From: Rubrivivax sp.
Lineage (GTDB): Bacteria; Pseudomonadota; Gammaproteobacteria; Burkholderiales; Burkholderiaceae_C
Assembly: GCA_016719535.1 (NCBI GenBank)
Contig: JADJYX010000026.1
Span: 93,290-157,289 of the forward strand
Reading direction: 5' to 3'
DNA length: 64,000 bases
Part shown: piece after piece, positions 26,290 through 34,874 of the stretch
How positions within the stretch are numbered: position 1 is the first letter of the stretch
How the letters are laid out: each line of letters starts with the position of its first letter
The notes under the pieces: model-generated
The model's database searches: none
Told to the model about the DNA's origin: nothing
Seen by the model: the letters and a program-made list of their open reading frames with translations, nothing else
Made by a program: the position numbers and the translations under genes

Positions 26290-27618
26290 ATGACCACCGG
26301 TCAGCATGGCGGGTCCTCACCTCGCACCCCGCTCGCACCCCGCTCGCAACCCGGCATGCCACGAGGTTTCCACTGGCTGATCGCGGCCCAGTTCTGCTCG
26401 GCGCTGGCCGACAACGCGCTGCTCATCGTCACCCTGGCCGTGCTGCACGATCGGCAACTGGCACCCTGGCTGGCGCCGATGCTGAAATTCGGCTTCACGC
26501 TCGCCTATGTGCTGCTGGCGCCCTTCATCGGGCCCCTGGCCGATGCCATGCCCAAGGGCCGGCTGATGGCGTGGATGAATGGCCTCAAGCTGGTGGGTGC
26601 GGCCGCGCTGCTGGCCGGGCTGCACCCGGTGGCCGCCTTTGCGCTCGTCGGGCTGGGCGCGGCGGCCTATGCACCCGCCAAATACGGCCTGGTGACCGAG
26701 ATCGTGCCGCCGCGCCAGCTGGTGGCGGCCAATGGCTGGCTGGAGGTGGCGGTGGTGGTCGCGGTGCTGCTGGGCACGGTATGCGGCGGCCTGCTGGTGT
26801 CGCAGGGCTGGCTGCGGGGCCCGGCCGCTGCGCTGGCAGGCGCGATCGGCGCCGGGCCCCTGCAGGTGTCGCTGGCGGTGGTGATGGCGGTCTACCTGCT
26901 GGCCGCGCTGCTCAACCGCGGCGTGCCGGTCAGCGGCGCCCGCTATGCCACCGCGGCGCGGCAGCCGGGGCGCCTGCTGGGCGAATTCCGGCGCGACAAC
27001 CGCCGGCTGTGGCAGGACGCCGATGGCGGGCTGTCGCTGGCGGTGACGACGATCTTCTGGGGCGTGGGCGCCACGCTGCAGTTCATCGTGCTGCGCTGGG
27101 CCGGCGAGGCGCTGGGCCTGCCCTTGTCGCAGGCCGCGGTGCTGCAGGGCGTCGTGGCGCTGGGCGTGATCGTCGGCGCCACCATCGCCGGGCGCTGGGT
27201 GCCGCTGGCGGCAGCGCGGCGCATGCTCGGCTTCGGCGTGCTGCTGGGGCTGGCGATGCCGGCACTGGCAGCCGTGCATACGCTTGCGCTGGCGGTTCCG
27301 CTGCTGGTGGTGGCCGGCGCGGCTGGCGGCCTGCTGGTGGTGCCGCTGAATGCCCTGCTGCAGCACCGCGGCTGCCAGCTGCTGAGCGCCGGTCGTTCGA
27401 TCGCCGTGCAGGGTTTCAACGAAAACGCCAGCGTGCTGGCGATGCTGGCCGGCTATGCCGCCCTGGTGGCGCTGGACGTGCCGCTGCGCGGGCTGATGAC
27501 GGGTTTCGGCCTGGCGATCGCCGGCGCCATCACGCTGCTGTGGCTGCAGTCCGCGCGCCGGCCGTCGGTGTCGGCCGCGGATGAACAGCCTGCAGCAGCT
27601 CGGCCTCGAAGCGGGTGA
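26290..27618 (+). CDS. lplT: Lysophospholipid transporter LplT
   Basis: A 442-residue MFS permease with about 11-12 hydrophobic segments. The opening GFHWLIAAQFCSALADNALL, the acidic motif LADAMPKGRLMAWMNGLKL and KYGLVTEIVPPRQLVAANGW are hallmarks of LplT. The protein flips lysophospholipids back across the inner membrane for reacylation. In E. coli it is paired with Aas; no acyltransferase is adjacent here. Its 3' end overlaps the convergent glycosyltransferase by 89 bases. Its place inside a lipid-remodelling region fits a role in recycling phospholipid breakdown products. Confidence 0.9.
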   Translation: MTTGQHGGSSPRTPLAPRSQPGMPRGFHWLIAAQFCSALADNALLIVTLAVLHDRQLAPWLAPMLKFGFTLAYVLLAPFIGPLADAMPKGRLMAWMNGLKLVGAAALLAGLHPVAAFALVGLGAAAYAPAKYGLVTEIVPPRQLVAANGWLEVAVVVAVLLGTVCGGLLVSQGWLRGPAAALAGAIGAGPLQVSLAVVMAVYLLAALLNRGVPVSGARYATAARQPGRLLGEFRRDNRRLWQDADGGLSLAVTTIFWGVGATLQFIVLRWAGEALGLPLSQAAVLQGVVALGVIVGATIAGRWVPLAAARRMLGFGVLLGLAMPALAAVHTLALAVPLLVVAGAAGGLLVVPLNALLQHRGCQLLSAGRSIAVQGFNENASVLAMLAGYAALVALDVPLRGLMTGFGLAIAGAITLLWLQSARRPSVSAADEQPAAARPRSG

Positions 27619-28798
27619 TGACCTGATCCCAGTCCAGGCCCAGTGCGCGCTGGCGCGCACGCTGGCCCAGTGCCAGACGCCGCGTGCGGCTGCCGGCCAG
27701 CTGAACGGCCACGCGCACGAATTCGTCGGCATCGCCAAAGGGCACCAGGTCGCCCTCCTCGCCCGGCCGGATCAGCTGCGCCGCGGCGGCATGGTCGAAA
27801 GCCACCACCGGCAGGCCGCTGGCCATGGCCTCGACGGTGACGTTGCCGAAGGTCTCGGTCAGGCTGGGGAAGAGAAACAGGTCGGCCGACGCATAGTGCG
27901 CCGCCAGGTCCTTGCCGTGCCGCTGGCCGGCGAAGATCGCGCGTGGCAGCCGGGCCACCAGCGCATCGCGCTGCGGACCGTCGCCCACCAGCAGCAGCCT
28001 GGCGCGCGCGTTCCTGGCGTGGATCGCTTCGAAGGCCCGCACCAGCACGTCGAGGTTCTTCTCCGCCGCCAGCCGGCCGACACAGCACACCACCAGGTCC
28101 TCGTCGGTCACGCCCCAGGCTGCCCGCAGTGCGGCCGAACGCAGGTCCGGCGCAAAACGCCGGGTATCGACGCCGCGCGCCACCACGCGCACCTGGCGAA
28201 AGCCCGCCGCCAGCAGCTCGCGCTGCAGCGCCTCGGTCGGCACCATGGTCACCGCGGCGGCATTGTGGAAGCGACGCAGGTAGCCCATGATCGGCGCGCG
28301 CAGCCAGCCGACGCCGTAGTGGCGGCTGTAGGCGTGAAAGTTGGTGCGGAAGTCCGACGTCACCGGCAGCGACAGGCGCCGCGCCGCCTGCAGCGCCGAC
28401 CAGCCCAGCGGCCCTTCGGTGGCGATGTGCACGACGTCGGGCCGCTGCACCGACCACAGCCGCAACAACTGCGGCTTGCAGGGCATGCCCATGCGCAGGT
28501 GCGGGTAGCGCGGGATCGGCAGGCCGCGCACCAGCACTTCGTGCAGGCCGTGAACCAGCACTTCGTGCAGGCGGGCGCTGCCTTCGGCCGGCGGTGCGCC
28601 GGGCGCGGGCACCTGGCGCGGTCGCAGCAGCTGCACGTCGTGCTGCCGCTGCTGCAGACCCGCGACGACCCGCGCCGCCGTCAGCGCCACGCCGTTGACC
28701 TCGGGCGGCCAGGTCTCGGTGACGAAGGCCACGCGCAGCGACTGCCGGGACGCCGGCCGCTGTTCGCCCGCGAGGTCGTTCGGAAGGTGCAGCTCCAT
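27530..28798 (-). CDS. GT4-family glycosyltransferase (glycolipid/SqdX-like)
   Basis: A 422-residue GT-B enzyme. The N-terminal fold opens RVAFVTETWPPEVNGVALT with the nucleotide-sugar donor half containing VVCCVGRLAAEKNLDVLVRA and the E-x7-E signature in FPSLTETFGNVTVEAMASG. The ETWPPEVNGV opening is typical of SqdX/PimB/MgtA-type transferases that glycosylate diacylglycerol or phosphatidylinositol. The start ATG 28798 has a Pho-box-like repeat only 22 bases before it, so the true start could lie downstream. Likely makes a glucosyl- or mannosyl-diacylglycerol; the acceptor is inferred. Confidence 0.85.
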   Translation of the reverse strand: MELHLPNDLAGEQRPASRQSLRVAFVTETWPPEVNGVALTAARVVAGLQQRQHDVQLLRPRQVPAPGAPPAEGSARLHEVLVHGLHEVLVRGLPIPRYPHLRMGMPCKPQLLRLWSVQRPDVVHIATEGPLGWSALQAARRLSLPVTSDFRTNFHAYSRHYGVGWLRAPIMGYLRRFHNAAAVTMVPTEALQRELLAAGFRQVRVVARGVDTRRFAPDLRSAALRAAWGVTDEDLVVCCVGRLAAEKNLDVLVRAFEAIHARNARARLLLVGDGPQRDALVARLPRAIFAGQRHGKDLAAHYASADLFLFPSLTETFGNVTVEAMASGLPVVAFDHAAAAQLIRPGEEGDLVPFGDADEFVRVAVQLAGSRTRRLALGQRARQRALGLDWDQVITRFEAELLQAVHPRPTPTAGARTAATAA

Positions 28799-28820
28799 GC
28801 CGGCATCGTGCGCCGCCGGC

Positions 28821-28838
28821 GCGACCGTTCGATGACAG
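28821..28838 (-). promoter_or_regulatory. Candidate Pho box before GT4 gene
   Basis: Minus strand CTGTCAT-CGAA-CGGTCGC: first repeat perfect, second 5 of 7. The short distance to the annotated start (22 bases) matches the distances seen before the aminotransferase, plcP and pyruvate kinase genes (24-26 bases). Confidence 0.45.
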
Positions 28839-28960
28839 CGCCGCCGGCGCGCTACCGACACGAAGGCGTCACGCCTTCTTCATCCACGGCGTTCAGCATC
28901 GTGCTGCCGGGCCGCAGCCCGGCGCCTTCGTCACGAGTCATGACCACGAGAGGACGCACC

Positions 28961-29581
28961 GTGAAGGGATTCCTGCAGACATTCCGGCACACCCTGGCCA
29001 CCCAGCGCTGGGACGACCACCGCTACTACCACCAGAGCCGCATCAACCAGAGCCTGCACCTGATCAGCGCGATCAGCTTCCTCGTCGCCTATGGGCTGCT
29101 CTTCGTCGACCCCGCGATGGCCGCCATCGTCGCCTGGTGCGTCAGCATGGGCACGCGGCAGAGCGGCCACTTCTTCTTCGAGCCGCGCGGCTTCGACCAC
29201 CTCAACAACGTCAGCGACGACTACAAGGAAGCGGTCAAGGTCGGCTACAACATGCACCGCAAGACGGTGCTGATCGCCGTCTGGGCGCTGATCCCGGTGC
29301 TGCTGTGGTGGCAGCCGTCGGTCTTCGGCCTCATCGAGCCGGCGCAGGACCTGGCGGGCACCGTGCACGATGTCGGCATCGCCTGGCTGGCGCTGGGTGT
29401 CAGCGGGCTGTTCTTTCGCGTGCTGCAGCTGTGGCTGCAGCAGGATCTGTTTACCGGCGTCGTCTGGCTGACCAAGATCCTGACCGACCCCTTCCACGAC
29501 ATCGCGCTGTACTGGAAGTCGCCGCTGGCGCTGCTGCGCGGCGAACTCATCGACCCGATGCCGCACGCGCGGCACCGTTGA
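28961..29581 (+). CDS. Membrane protein of unknown function, Mpo1/DUF962-like features
   Basis: A 206-residue protein from GTG 28961, chosen because GAGAGG lies 7 bases upstream; an in-frame ATG at 28940 would add 7 residues. Three to four membrane segments are visible (LISAISFLVAYGLLFVDPAM, VLIAVWALIPVLLWW, VGIAWLALGVSGLFFRVLQL). Between the first two lies the His motif TRQSGHFFFEPRGFDH, reminiscent of the GHFFFE motif of Mpo1/DUF962 proteins involved in fatty-acid alpha-oxidation. The resemblance is short, so I leave the function open. Lipid metabolism would suit the neighbours. Confidence 0.7.
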   Translation: MKGFLQTFRHTLATQRWDDHRYYHQSRINQSLHLISAISFLVAYGLLFVDPAMAAIVAWCVSMGTRQSGHFFFEPRGFDHLNNVSDDYKEAVKVGYNMHRKTVLIAVWALIPVLLWWQPSVFGLIEPAQDLAGTVHDVGIAWLALGVSGLFFRVLQLWLQQDLFTGVVWLTKILTDPFHDIALYWKSPLALLRGELIDPMPHARHR

Positions 29582-29596
29582 AGGCCGCGCGCACGT

Positions 29597-31249
29597 TCAG
29601 GGCCGCAGGTGCGCCAGCATCTCGCGCAGCAGGCTGCGCCGGATGCTGCGCTCGGTCAGCGTGGCGTCCCGCCACCACCAGCCGTCGGACTGCATCTGCC
29701 CGCATGCGGCCACGAAGCGCTGCAGCACGTCGTCGAACTCGGCATCGCCATAGTCGAGGCTGAAGATCAGCCGCCCGGTCCCCACCCAGCTCAGCGCCAG
29801 GCCCTGCGCACGCACATAGAACTGCAGCATCCAGTGGTAGCGCGAAGGCTCGGTGTAGAGCACCGTCCAGATCGTCGACAGGTTGGCCACGCGCACCGGC
29901 ACGCCGGCCGCGGCCAGCGCCTGGTTGACGCGCGCGGCGCGGGCATTCCAGCGCTCGTCCAGTCCTTCGTACCGGGCCTGCACCTCGGGCCGGCGCAGGT
30001 GCTGCAGGAAGGCATTCATCGCCGCCATCACGTAGGGGTGCGAATTGAAGGTGCCGCGCGCGAAGCAGATGTCGGCCGGGCGGTCGTCGCGCCAGCGCTT
30101 CATCAGCTCGCGGCGGCCGCACACCACACCCACCGGCAGGCCGCCACCCAGCGTCTTGCCGTAGGTGACCAGGTCGGCCTGCACGCCGAAATACTGCTGC
30201 GCACCGCCCGGCGCCAGGCGGAAACCGACGAAGACCTCGTCGAAGATCAGCACGATGCCGTGGCGGTTGCACACCTCGCGCAGCCGCTGCAGCCACAGCG
30301 TATAGGCGCCGCGGTCGAAGCCGGCCCGGTTGCGCGTGCCCAGCAGTTGCGAGTCACCCGGCGCATTGGCGTTGGGGTGCAGCGCCTGCAGCGGGTTGAC
30401 CAGCACGCAGGCGATGTCGCGCCGCGTGGCCAGCACCTGCAGGCTGCGTTCGTCCATGTCGCGCAGGGTGTAGGTCTCGCGCGGCGGCAGCGGGTTGCCG
30501 GGGCCGGGCTGCACGTCCTCCCACCAGCCATGGTAGGCGCCGCAGAAGCGCACCAGGTGCGTGCGCCGCGTGTGGTAGCGCGCCAGCCGCACGGCCTGCA
30601 TCACCGCCTCGGTGCCCGACATGTGGAAGCTGACCTCGTGCAGTCCCGAGAGCGCGCGCAGCCGCTCGACGTTGTCGAGCACGCAGGGGTGGTAGGCGCC
30701 CAGCACCGGGCCCAGCGGCCGCGCCACGGCCTCGGCCTCGGCGATCAGGTGCTTGTAGACGTCGTAGCCGAAGAGGTTGACGCCATAGCTGCCGGTGAGG
30801 TCGTACAGCCGGTTGCCGTCGAGGTCGATCACCTGCGGGCCCTCGCTGGCCTGCACGAAGGCGCCGACCGCCAGCCGCTCGCGCAGGTAGGGGCTGTACT
30901 GGAAGGGCACGCGGTAGCGGCCGGTGAACTGCAGGTCCGACAGCGTCTCGCGCGCCAGCCGGGTCATCGCGATGCTGCGCGGAAAACGTTCGTCGTACAG
31001 CGCCACCAGCGCGGCAAAGCCGGCGCGCCGGTGGGCGACGATGTCCGGCGGTGCGCCGTCGGACGCGAAGAAGCGCGCCTCGTCGTAGGCATAGCCCGGC
31101 AGCCATGCGGCCAGCCGCTTGGCGATGCGCGAGTGTCCCGCCAGCGAGCGGTGCTTGGCGCGCGAGAGCTGCAGCCGCCGCCGCAGCCGCGGCAGCGCCA
31201 CGGCCAGTGCGCCCAGGGCGGCGGCCGCGAAGGTGATCGTCTGTTCCAT
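29597..31249 (-). CDS. Membrane-anchored class III aminotransferase
   Basis: A 550-residue PLP enzyme. An N-terminal membrane helix (TITFAAAALGALAVALPRLRRR) precedes ~100 linker residues and a class III (glutamate-1-semialdehyde aminomutase-like) domain: VSFHMSGTEAVMQAVRLAR (phosphate-binding), FCGAYHGWW, LIFDEVFVGFR and the Schiff-base lysine K365 in TYGKTLGGGLPVG. ATG 31249 was preferred over an upstream frame because a Pho box and a possible -10 (GTTAGAC) lie just before it. The anchor and the divergent phosphatidylserine decarboxylase suggest action on a membrane lipid head group or its precursor; the substrate is not known to me. Confidence 0.8.
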   Translation of the reverse strand: MEQTITFAAAALGALAVALPRLRRRLQLSRAKHRSLAGHSRIAKRLAAWLPGYAYDEARFFASDGAPPDIVAHRRAGFAALVALYDERFPRSIAMTRLARETLSDLQFTGRYRVPFQYSPYLRERLAVGAFVQASEGPQVIDLDGNRLYDLTGSYGVNLFGYDVYKHLIAEAEAVARPLGPVLGAYHPCVLDNVERLRALSGLHEVSFHMSGTEAVMQAVRLARYHTRRTHLVRFCGAYHGWWEDVQPGPGNPLPPRETYTLRDMDERSLQVLATRRDIACVLVNPLQALHPNANAPGDSQLLGTRNRAGFDRGAYTLWLQRLREVCNRHGIVLIFDEVFVGFRLAPGGAQQYFGVQADLVTYGKTLGGGLPVGVVCGRRELMKRWRDDRPADICFARGTFNSHPYVMAAMNAFLQHLRRPEVQARYEGLDERWNARAARVNQALAAAGVPVRVANLSTIWTVLYTEPSRYHWMLQFYVRAQGLALSWVGTGRLIFSLDYGDAEFDDVLQRFVAACGQMQSDGWWWRDATLTERSIRRSLLREMLAHLRP

Positions 31250-31273
31250 GACCGCAAGGTCTAACCGCCGGCC

Positions 31274-31291
31274 GTGACACCCCCATGAACC
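31274..31291 (-). promoter_or_regulatory. Candidate Pho box before aminotransferase
   Basis: Minus strand GGTTCAT-GGGG-GTGTCAC: 4 and 6 of 7 positions with 4-bp spacer, 24 bases before the ATG. The element overlaps the first codons of the divergent phosphatidylserine decarboxylase gene. One repeat is weak. Confidence 0.4.
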
Positions 31292-32196
31292 CCGTGACGA
31301 AGCCGACCGACCAACCCCCCGCCTCCCGCCTGGGCGCACTGCGCCGCCTCGTGATGCACGAGGACCTCAACTTCCTGCTCACCAACCGCGTGCCGCGCAT
31401 CGCGCTCACGCGCTTCATGGGCTGGTACAGCCAGATCCGCAGCCCGCTGCTGACGCGCCTGTCGATCGCGGTCTGGCGGCTGTTTGCCGACCTCGACCTC
31501 CGTGATGCACGGCCGCGGCGTTATGCCAGCCTGCACGAGTGCTTCGTCCGCGAGCTCGAGCCCGGCGCCCGCCCCATCGACCCCGACCCCGATGTGCTGG
31601 CCAGCCCCTGCGACGCCATCGTCGGCGCCTGCGGCACGGTCGAGGGCACGCAGGTCTTCCAGGCCAAGGGCTTCCCGTACCGGCTGGGCGACCTCTTCGG
31701 GCCCAGCCAGGACACGACGCCCTTCCAAGGCGGCCTGTATGTGACGCTGCGGCTGACCTCGGCGATGTACCACCGCTTTCACGCGCCGCACGACCTGCGG
31801 CTGCAGCACGTGACCCACCTCGCCGGCGACACCTGGAACGTCAATCCGATCGCGCTGGCGCGCGTGCAGCGGCTGTTCTGCCGCAACGAACGCGCCGTGC
31901 TGCGTGGCCGGCTCGAGCGCGGCGGCCATGCGATCGCCCTGGTGCCGGTGGCGGCCATCCTGGTGGCCAGCCTGCGGCTGCATGCGCTGGACCTGCTGCT
32001 GCACCGGCGCTGGCCGGGCCCGCACGAACTGCCCTGCGATGCGCACCTGGCCAAGGGCCAGGAGATGGGCTGGTTCCAGCATGGCTCGACCATCATCGTC
32101 TTCGTGCCCGCGGGCTTTGCGCTGGCACCGGGCATCGAGGCCGGTGCGCGCATCCGCATGGGACAGGCCCTGATGCGGCTGCCGGCCGGTTCATGA
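31285..32196 (+). CDS. Phosphatidylserine decarboxylase-like protein
   Basis: A 303-residue member of the Psd family that makes phosphatidylethanolamine through a self-cleaved pyruvoyl enzyme. Family landmarks: FVRELEPGARPID, SPCDAIVGACGTV (the D of SPxDG), FQGGLYVTLRLTSAMYHRFHAP with the catalytic His, GDTWNVNP, and the cleavage motif HGSTIIVF (near residue 265; LGST in most Psd). The N-terminus may begin at M24 (MHEDLNFLL) instead of ATG 31285, since the first codons overlap a regulatory repeat. Whether this is the main Psd or a second copy tied to lipid remodelling cannot be told here. Confidence 0.85.
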   Translation: MNPVTKPTDQPPASRLGALRRLVMHEDLNFLLTNRVPRIALTRFMGWYSQIRSPLLTRLSIAVWRLFADLDLRDARPRRYASLHECFVRELEPGARPIDPDPDVLASPCDAIVGACGTVEGTQVFQAKGFPYRLGDLFGPSQDTTPFQGGLYVTLRLTSAMYHRFHAPHDLRLQHVTHLAGDTWNVNPIALARVQRLFCRNERAVLRGRLERGGHAIALVPVAAILVASLRLHALDLLLHRRWPGPHELPCDAHLAKGQEMGWFQHGSTIIVFVPAGFALAPGIEAGARIRMGQALMRLPAGS

Positions 32197-32289
32197 CCAT
32201 GAGCTTGCGGCCTGGGCGCCACGGGGTGTCATCGAAGTGACCCGTGAGGGTCATGGCCCCGACATGTGCCCTGCCGAGCATGCCGGGCC

Positions 32290-33465
32290 ATGGAGCCTGT
32301 CGTCGATCTGGTCTATTTCAATGCGGGTGGTGGCCACCGCGCCGCGGCGCTGGCGCTGCAGGACATGCTGCAGCGCCAGCAGCGCCGCTGGCAGGTGCGG
32401 CTGGTCAATCTGGCCGCAGTGCTGGACCGCGACGACCACTTCCGCCGGTTGACCGGCCTGGCGCCGGAGGACCTGTACAACCGCCGACTGGCGCGTGGCT
32501 GGACACGCGGGCTGGCACGCGAGCTCAAGCTGCTGCAGGGCGCCATCCGGCTGCTGCACGGCCCCTTGTGTCGACGGCTGCAGGCGCACTGGCTGGCCAC
32601 GCAGCCCGACCTGGTGGTGTCGCTGATCCCCAATTTCAACCGTTCGATCGGCGAGTCGCTGGCCGCCGCCAGGCCCGACGTGCCCTTCGCGACCGTCATC
32701 ACCGACCTCGCCGACCTGCCGCCGCACTTCTGGATCGAGCCCACCGTCGAACAGCATGTCGTCTGCGGCACGCCGCAGGCCCGGCAGCAGGCGCTGGCGC
32801 TGGGCGTGCCGCTCGAGCGGGTGTCGCTGGTCTCGGGCATGCTGCTGCGTCCGGCCTTCTACGCGTTGCCGCCACTGGATCGCGGTCCGGAACGCGCCGC
32901 GCTCGGGCTCGACCCGGCGCGCCCCACCGCTGCCGTGATGTATGGCGGCCAGGGTTCGATGGAGATGCTGCGCATCGCCCGGTCGCTGCCCGATCTGCAG
33001 CTGATCCTGTTCACGGGCCACAACGTCGAGCTGGCGCGCCGGCTGCGCCAGCTCGACGCCTCGGCACCCCGGCTGGTGCTGGGCTTCACCAGCGAGGTGC
33101 CGCGCCTGCTGCGCCTGGCGGACTGCTTCATCGGCAAGCCCGGCCCCGGCTGTCTGAGCGAGGCGCTGCACCTGGGCCTGCCCGTGATCACCTTCGACAA
33201 CGCCCACACCCTGCCGCAGGAGCGCTTCAACACCCGCTGGGTGCGCGAGCTGGGCGTCGGCCTGGTGCTGCGCTCGCTGGCGGAGCTGCCGGCCGCTGCC
33301 GACCTGCTGATCGGCCGCCTGGATGAATTCCGCGATCGCGTGCGCTGGCTCGACAACAACGCCATCCACGAAGTGCCCGAGCTGATGGCCGCCCTGCTGC
33401 AGGCTGCCGCGACGCGGCCGCAGCCGGCACCGAAGCGTCTCTCGAGCCCCGGGGTGCAGGCATGA
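32290..33465 (+). CDS. GT28 glycosyltransferase, MGDG-synthase/MurG-like
   Basis: A 391-residue GT-B enzyme. The first strand and loop, VVDLVYFNAGGGHRAAALAL, form the glycine-rich acceptor/donor motif of MGDG synthases and processive diacylglycerol glycosyltransferases. The donor site at the C-terminal half reads VMYGGQGSMEML and later FIGKPGPGCLSEALHLGLPV (the GGxT/SEA region). ATG 32290 is preferred over an upstream GTG at 32266. It overlaps the UDP-glucose dehydrogenase gene by 4 bases, which argues that UDP-glucuronate is its donor and glucuronosyl-diacylglycerol a product. Agrobacterium makes such lipids when starved of phosphate. Confidence 0.82.
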   Translation: MEPVVDLVYFNAGGGHRAAALALQDMLQRQQRRWQVRLVNLAAVLDRDDHFRRLTGLAPEDLYNRRLARGWTRGLARELKLLQGAIRLLHGPLCRRLQAHWLATQPDLVVSLIPNFNRSIGESLAAARPDVPFATVITDLADLPPHFWIEPTVEQHVVCGTPQARQQALALGVPLERVSLVSGMLLRPAFYALPPLDRGPERAALGLDPARPTAAVMYGGQGSMEMLRIARSLPDLQLILFTGHNVELARRLRQLDASAPRLVLGFTSEVPRLLRLADCFIGKPGPGCLSEALHLGLPVITFDNAHTLPQERFNTRWVRELGVGLVLRSLAELPAAADLLIGRLDEFRDRVRWLDNNAIHEVPELMAALLQAAATRPQPAPKRLSSPGVQA

Positions 33466-34835
33466 AAGTCTGTGTTGTCGGTGCCGGCTATGTCGGCCTG
33501 GTGACGGCGGCTTGCCTGTCGGAGATGGGCAACGGCGTCGTCTGCCTGGATGTCGACGCCGGGCGCGTGGCGCGACTGCAGGCCGGCGAGATGCCGATCC
33601 ACGAGCCCGGCCTGGCCGAATTGGTGGCGCGCAACGCCGCTGCGCAGCGCCTGCAGTTCACCACCGATGCCGCCGCTGCGGTGGCGCACGGCACCATCGT
33701 CTTCATTGCCGTCGGCACGCCGGCGGCCGAGGATGGCTCGGCCGACCTCGACCATGTGCTGGCCGCCGCGGCCACCGTCGGCTGCCACATGCACGACTAC
33801 AAGGTCATCGTCGACAAGAGCACCGTGCCCGTGGGAACGGCCGAGCGCGTGCGGGCCGCAGTGGCCACCGAACTGCGGCGGCGCGGCTCGGTGCTGCCCT
33901 ATGCGGTGGTGTCGAACCCCGAATTCCTGAAGGAAGGCGCGGCCATCGACGACTTCATGCGCCCCGACCGCGTGATCGTCGGCAGCAACGACGAGCAGGC
34001 CACGCTGCTGATGCGCGCGCTCTACGCGCCCTTCCTGCGCAACCGTGACCGCCTGCTGATCATGGACGTGAAGAGCGCCGAGCTGAGCAAATATGTCGCC
34101 AATGCGATGCTGGCCACGCGCATCAGCTTCATGAACGAGATGGCGCTGCTGGCCGAAGCGCTGGGCGCCGACATCGAGCAGGTGCGGCTGGGCGTCGGCA
34201 GCGACCCGCGCATCGGCACCCACTTCCTGTATGCCGGCTGTGGCTGGGGTGGATCGTGCCTGCCCAAGGACGTGCGCGCGCTGCGCCACATGGGCCAGCA
34301 GCAGGGGCTGCCGCTGCACATCCTGGGCGCGGTGCAGGCCGTCAATCTGCGCCAGCGCCGGCCGCTGGTGGACCGTGTGGTGGCGCGCTTCGGCGCCGAC
34401 CTGCGCGGCCATGTCTTCGGCCTCTGGGGCCTGGCCTTCAAGCCCGGCACCGACGACCTGCGCGAGGCACCGAGCCTGGTGCTGATCGAGCAGCTGCTCG
34501 AGCGCGGCGCGCGCATCCAGGCCTTCGACCCGGTGGCCATGCCGGGTGTCGCCGCGCACTTTGCCGGTCGCGACGGGCTGTCGCTGGTGACCGACCCGCT
34601 GGCGGCAGCCGAGGGTGCGAGCGCGCTGCTGATCGTCACCGAGTGGCGGGAATTCCGCAGCCCCGACTTCGACGCCTTGCGACGGGCACTGCGCGCGCCG
34701 GTGGTCATCGATGGCCGCAACCTGTACGACCCGGCGCTGATGCAGGCGCAGGGTTTCGACTATGTCGGCATCGGTCGTGGCCAGGCCTTGCCGGGCGGGT
34801 GCGAGCCGGCGGCCGTCGACGCGCTGGCCGCCTGA
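33462..34835 (+). CDS. UDP-glucose 6-dehydrogenase
   Basis: A 457-residue enzyme that oxidises UDP-glucose to UDP-glucuronate. NAD-binding GAGYVGLVTAACLSEMGN is at residues 6-23, the ThrVal catalytic loop region VDKSTVPVGTA near 120, FLKEGAAIDDFM near 155, and the catalytic cysteine in GCGWGGSCLPKD near 266. The C-terminal UDP-binding domain is complete (GLAFKPGTDDLREAPS). ATG 33462 overlaps the GT28 stop. The pairing with a lipid glycosyltransferase rather than capsule genes suggests supply of UDP-glucuronate for glycolipids. Confidence 0.95.
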   Translation: MKVCVVGAGYVGLVTAACLSEMGNGVVCLDVDAGRVARLQAGEMPIHEPGLAELVARNAAAQRLQFTTDAAAAVAHGTIVFIAVGTPAAEDGSADLDHVLAAAATVGCHMHDYKVIVDKSTVPVGTAERVRAAVATELRRRGSVLPYAVVSNPEFLKEGAAIDDFMRPDRVIVGSNDEQATLLMRALYAPFLRNRDRLLIMDVKSAELSKYVANAMLATRISFMNEMALLAEALGADIEQVRLGVGSDPRIGTHFLYAGCGWGGSCLPKDVRALRHMGQQQGLPLHILGAVQAVNLRQRRPLVDRVVARFGADLRGHVFGLWGLAFKPGTDDLREAPSLVLIEQLLERGARIQAFDPVAMPGVAAHFAGRDGLSLVTDPLAAAEGASALLIVTEWREFRSPDFDALRRALRAPVVIDGRNLYDPALMQAQGFDYVGIGRGQALPGGCEPAAVDALAA

Positions 34836-34850
34836 AGCGGCCGTCGACGC

Positions 34851-34874
34851 GTCGCTCAGTCGCTCAGTCGCTCA
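34851..34874. repeat. Tandem 8-bp repeat, three copies
   Basis: GTCGCTCA is repeated three times without interruption between the convergent UDP-glucose dehydrogenase and plcP genes. The last copy includes the plcP stop codon. It is short and may vary in copy number by slippage. Confidence 0.8.

Noticed and set aside
32226..32256. GTGTCAT followed by GTGACCC near the GT28 start
   Set aside because: The second half matches poorly (4 of 7); the TGACCC-GTGA-GGGTCA dyad there is short, and the gene probably reads from the psd promoter.
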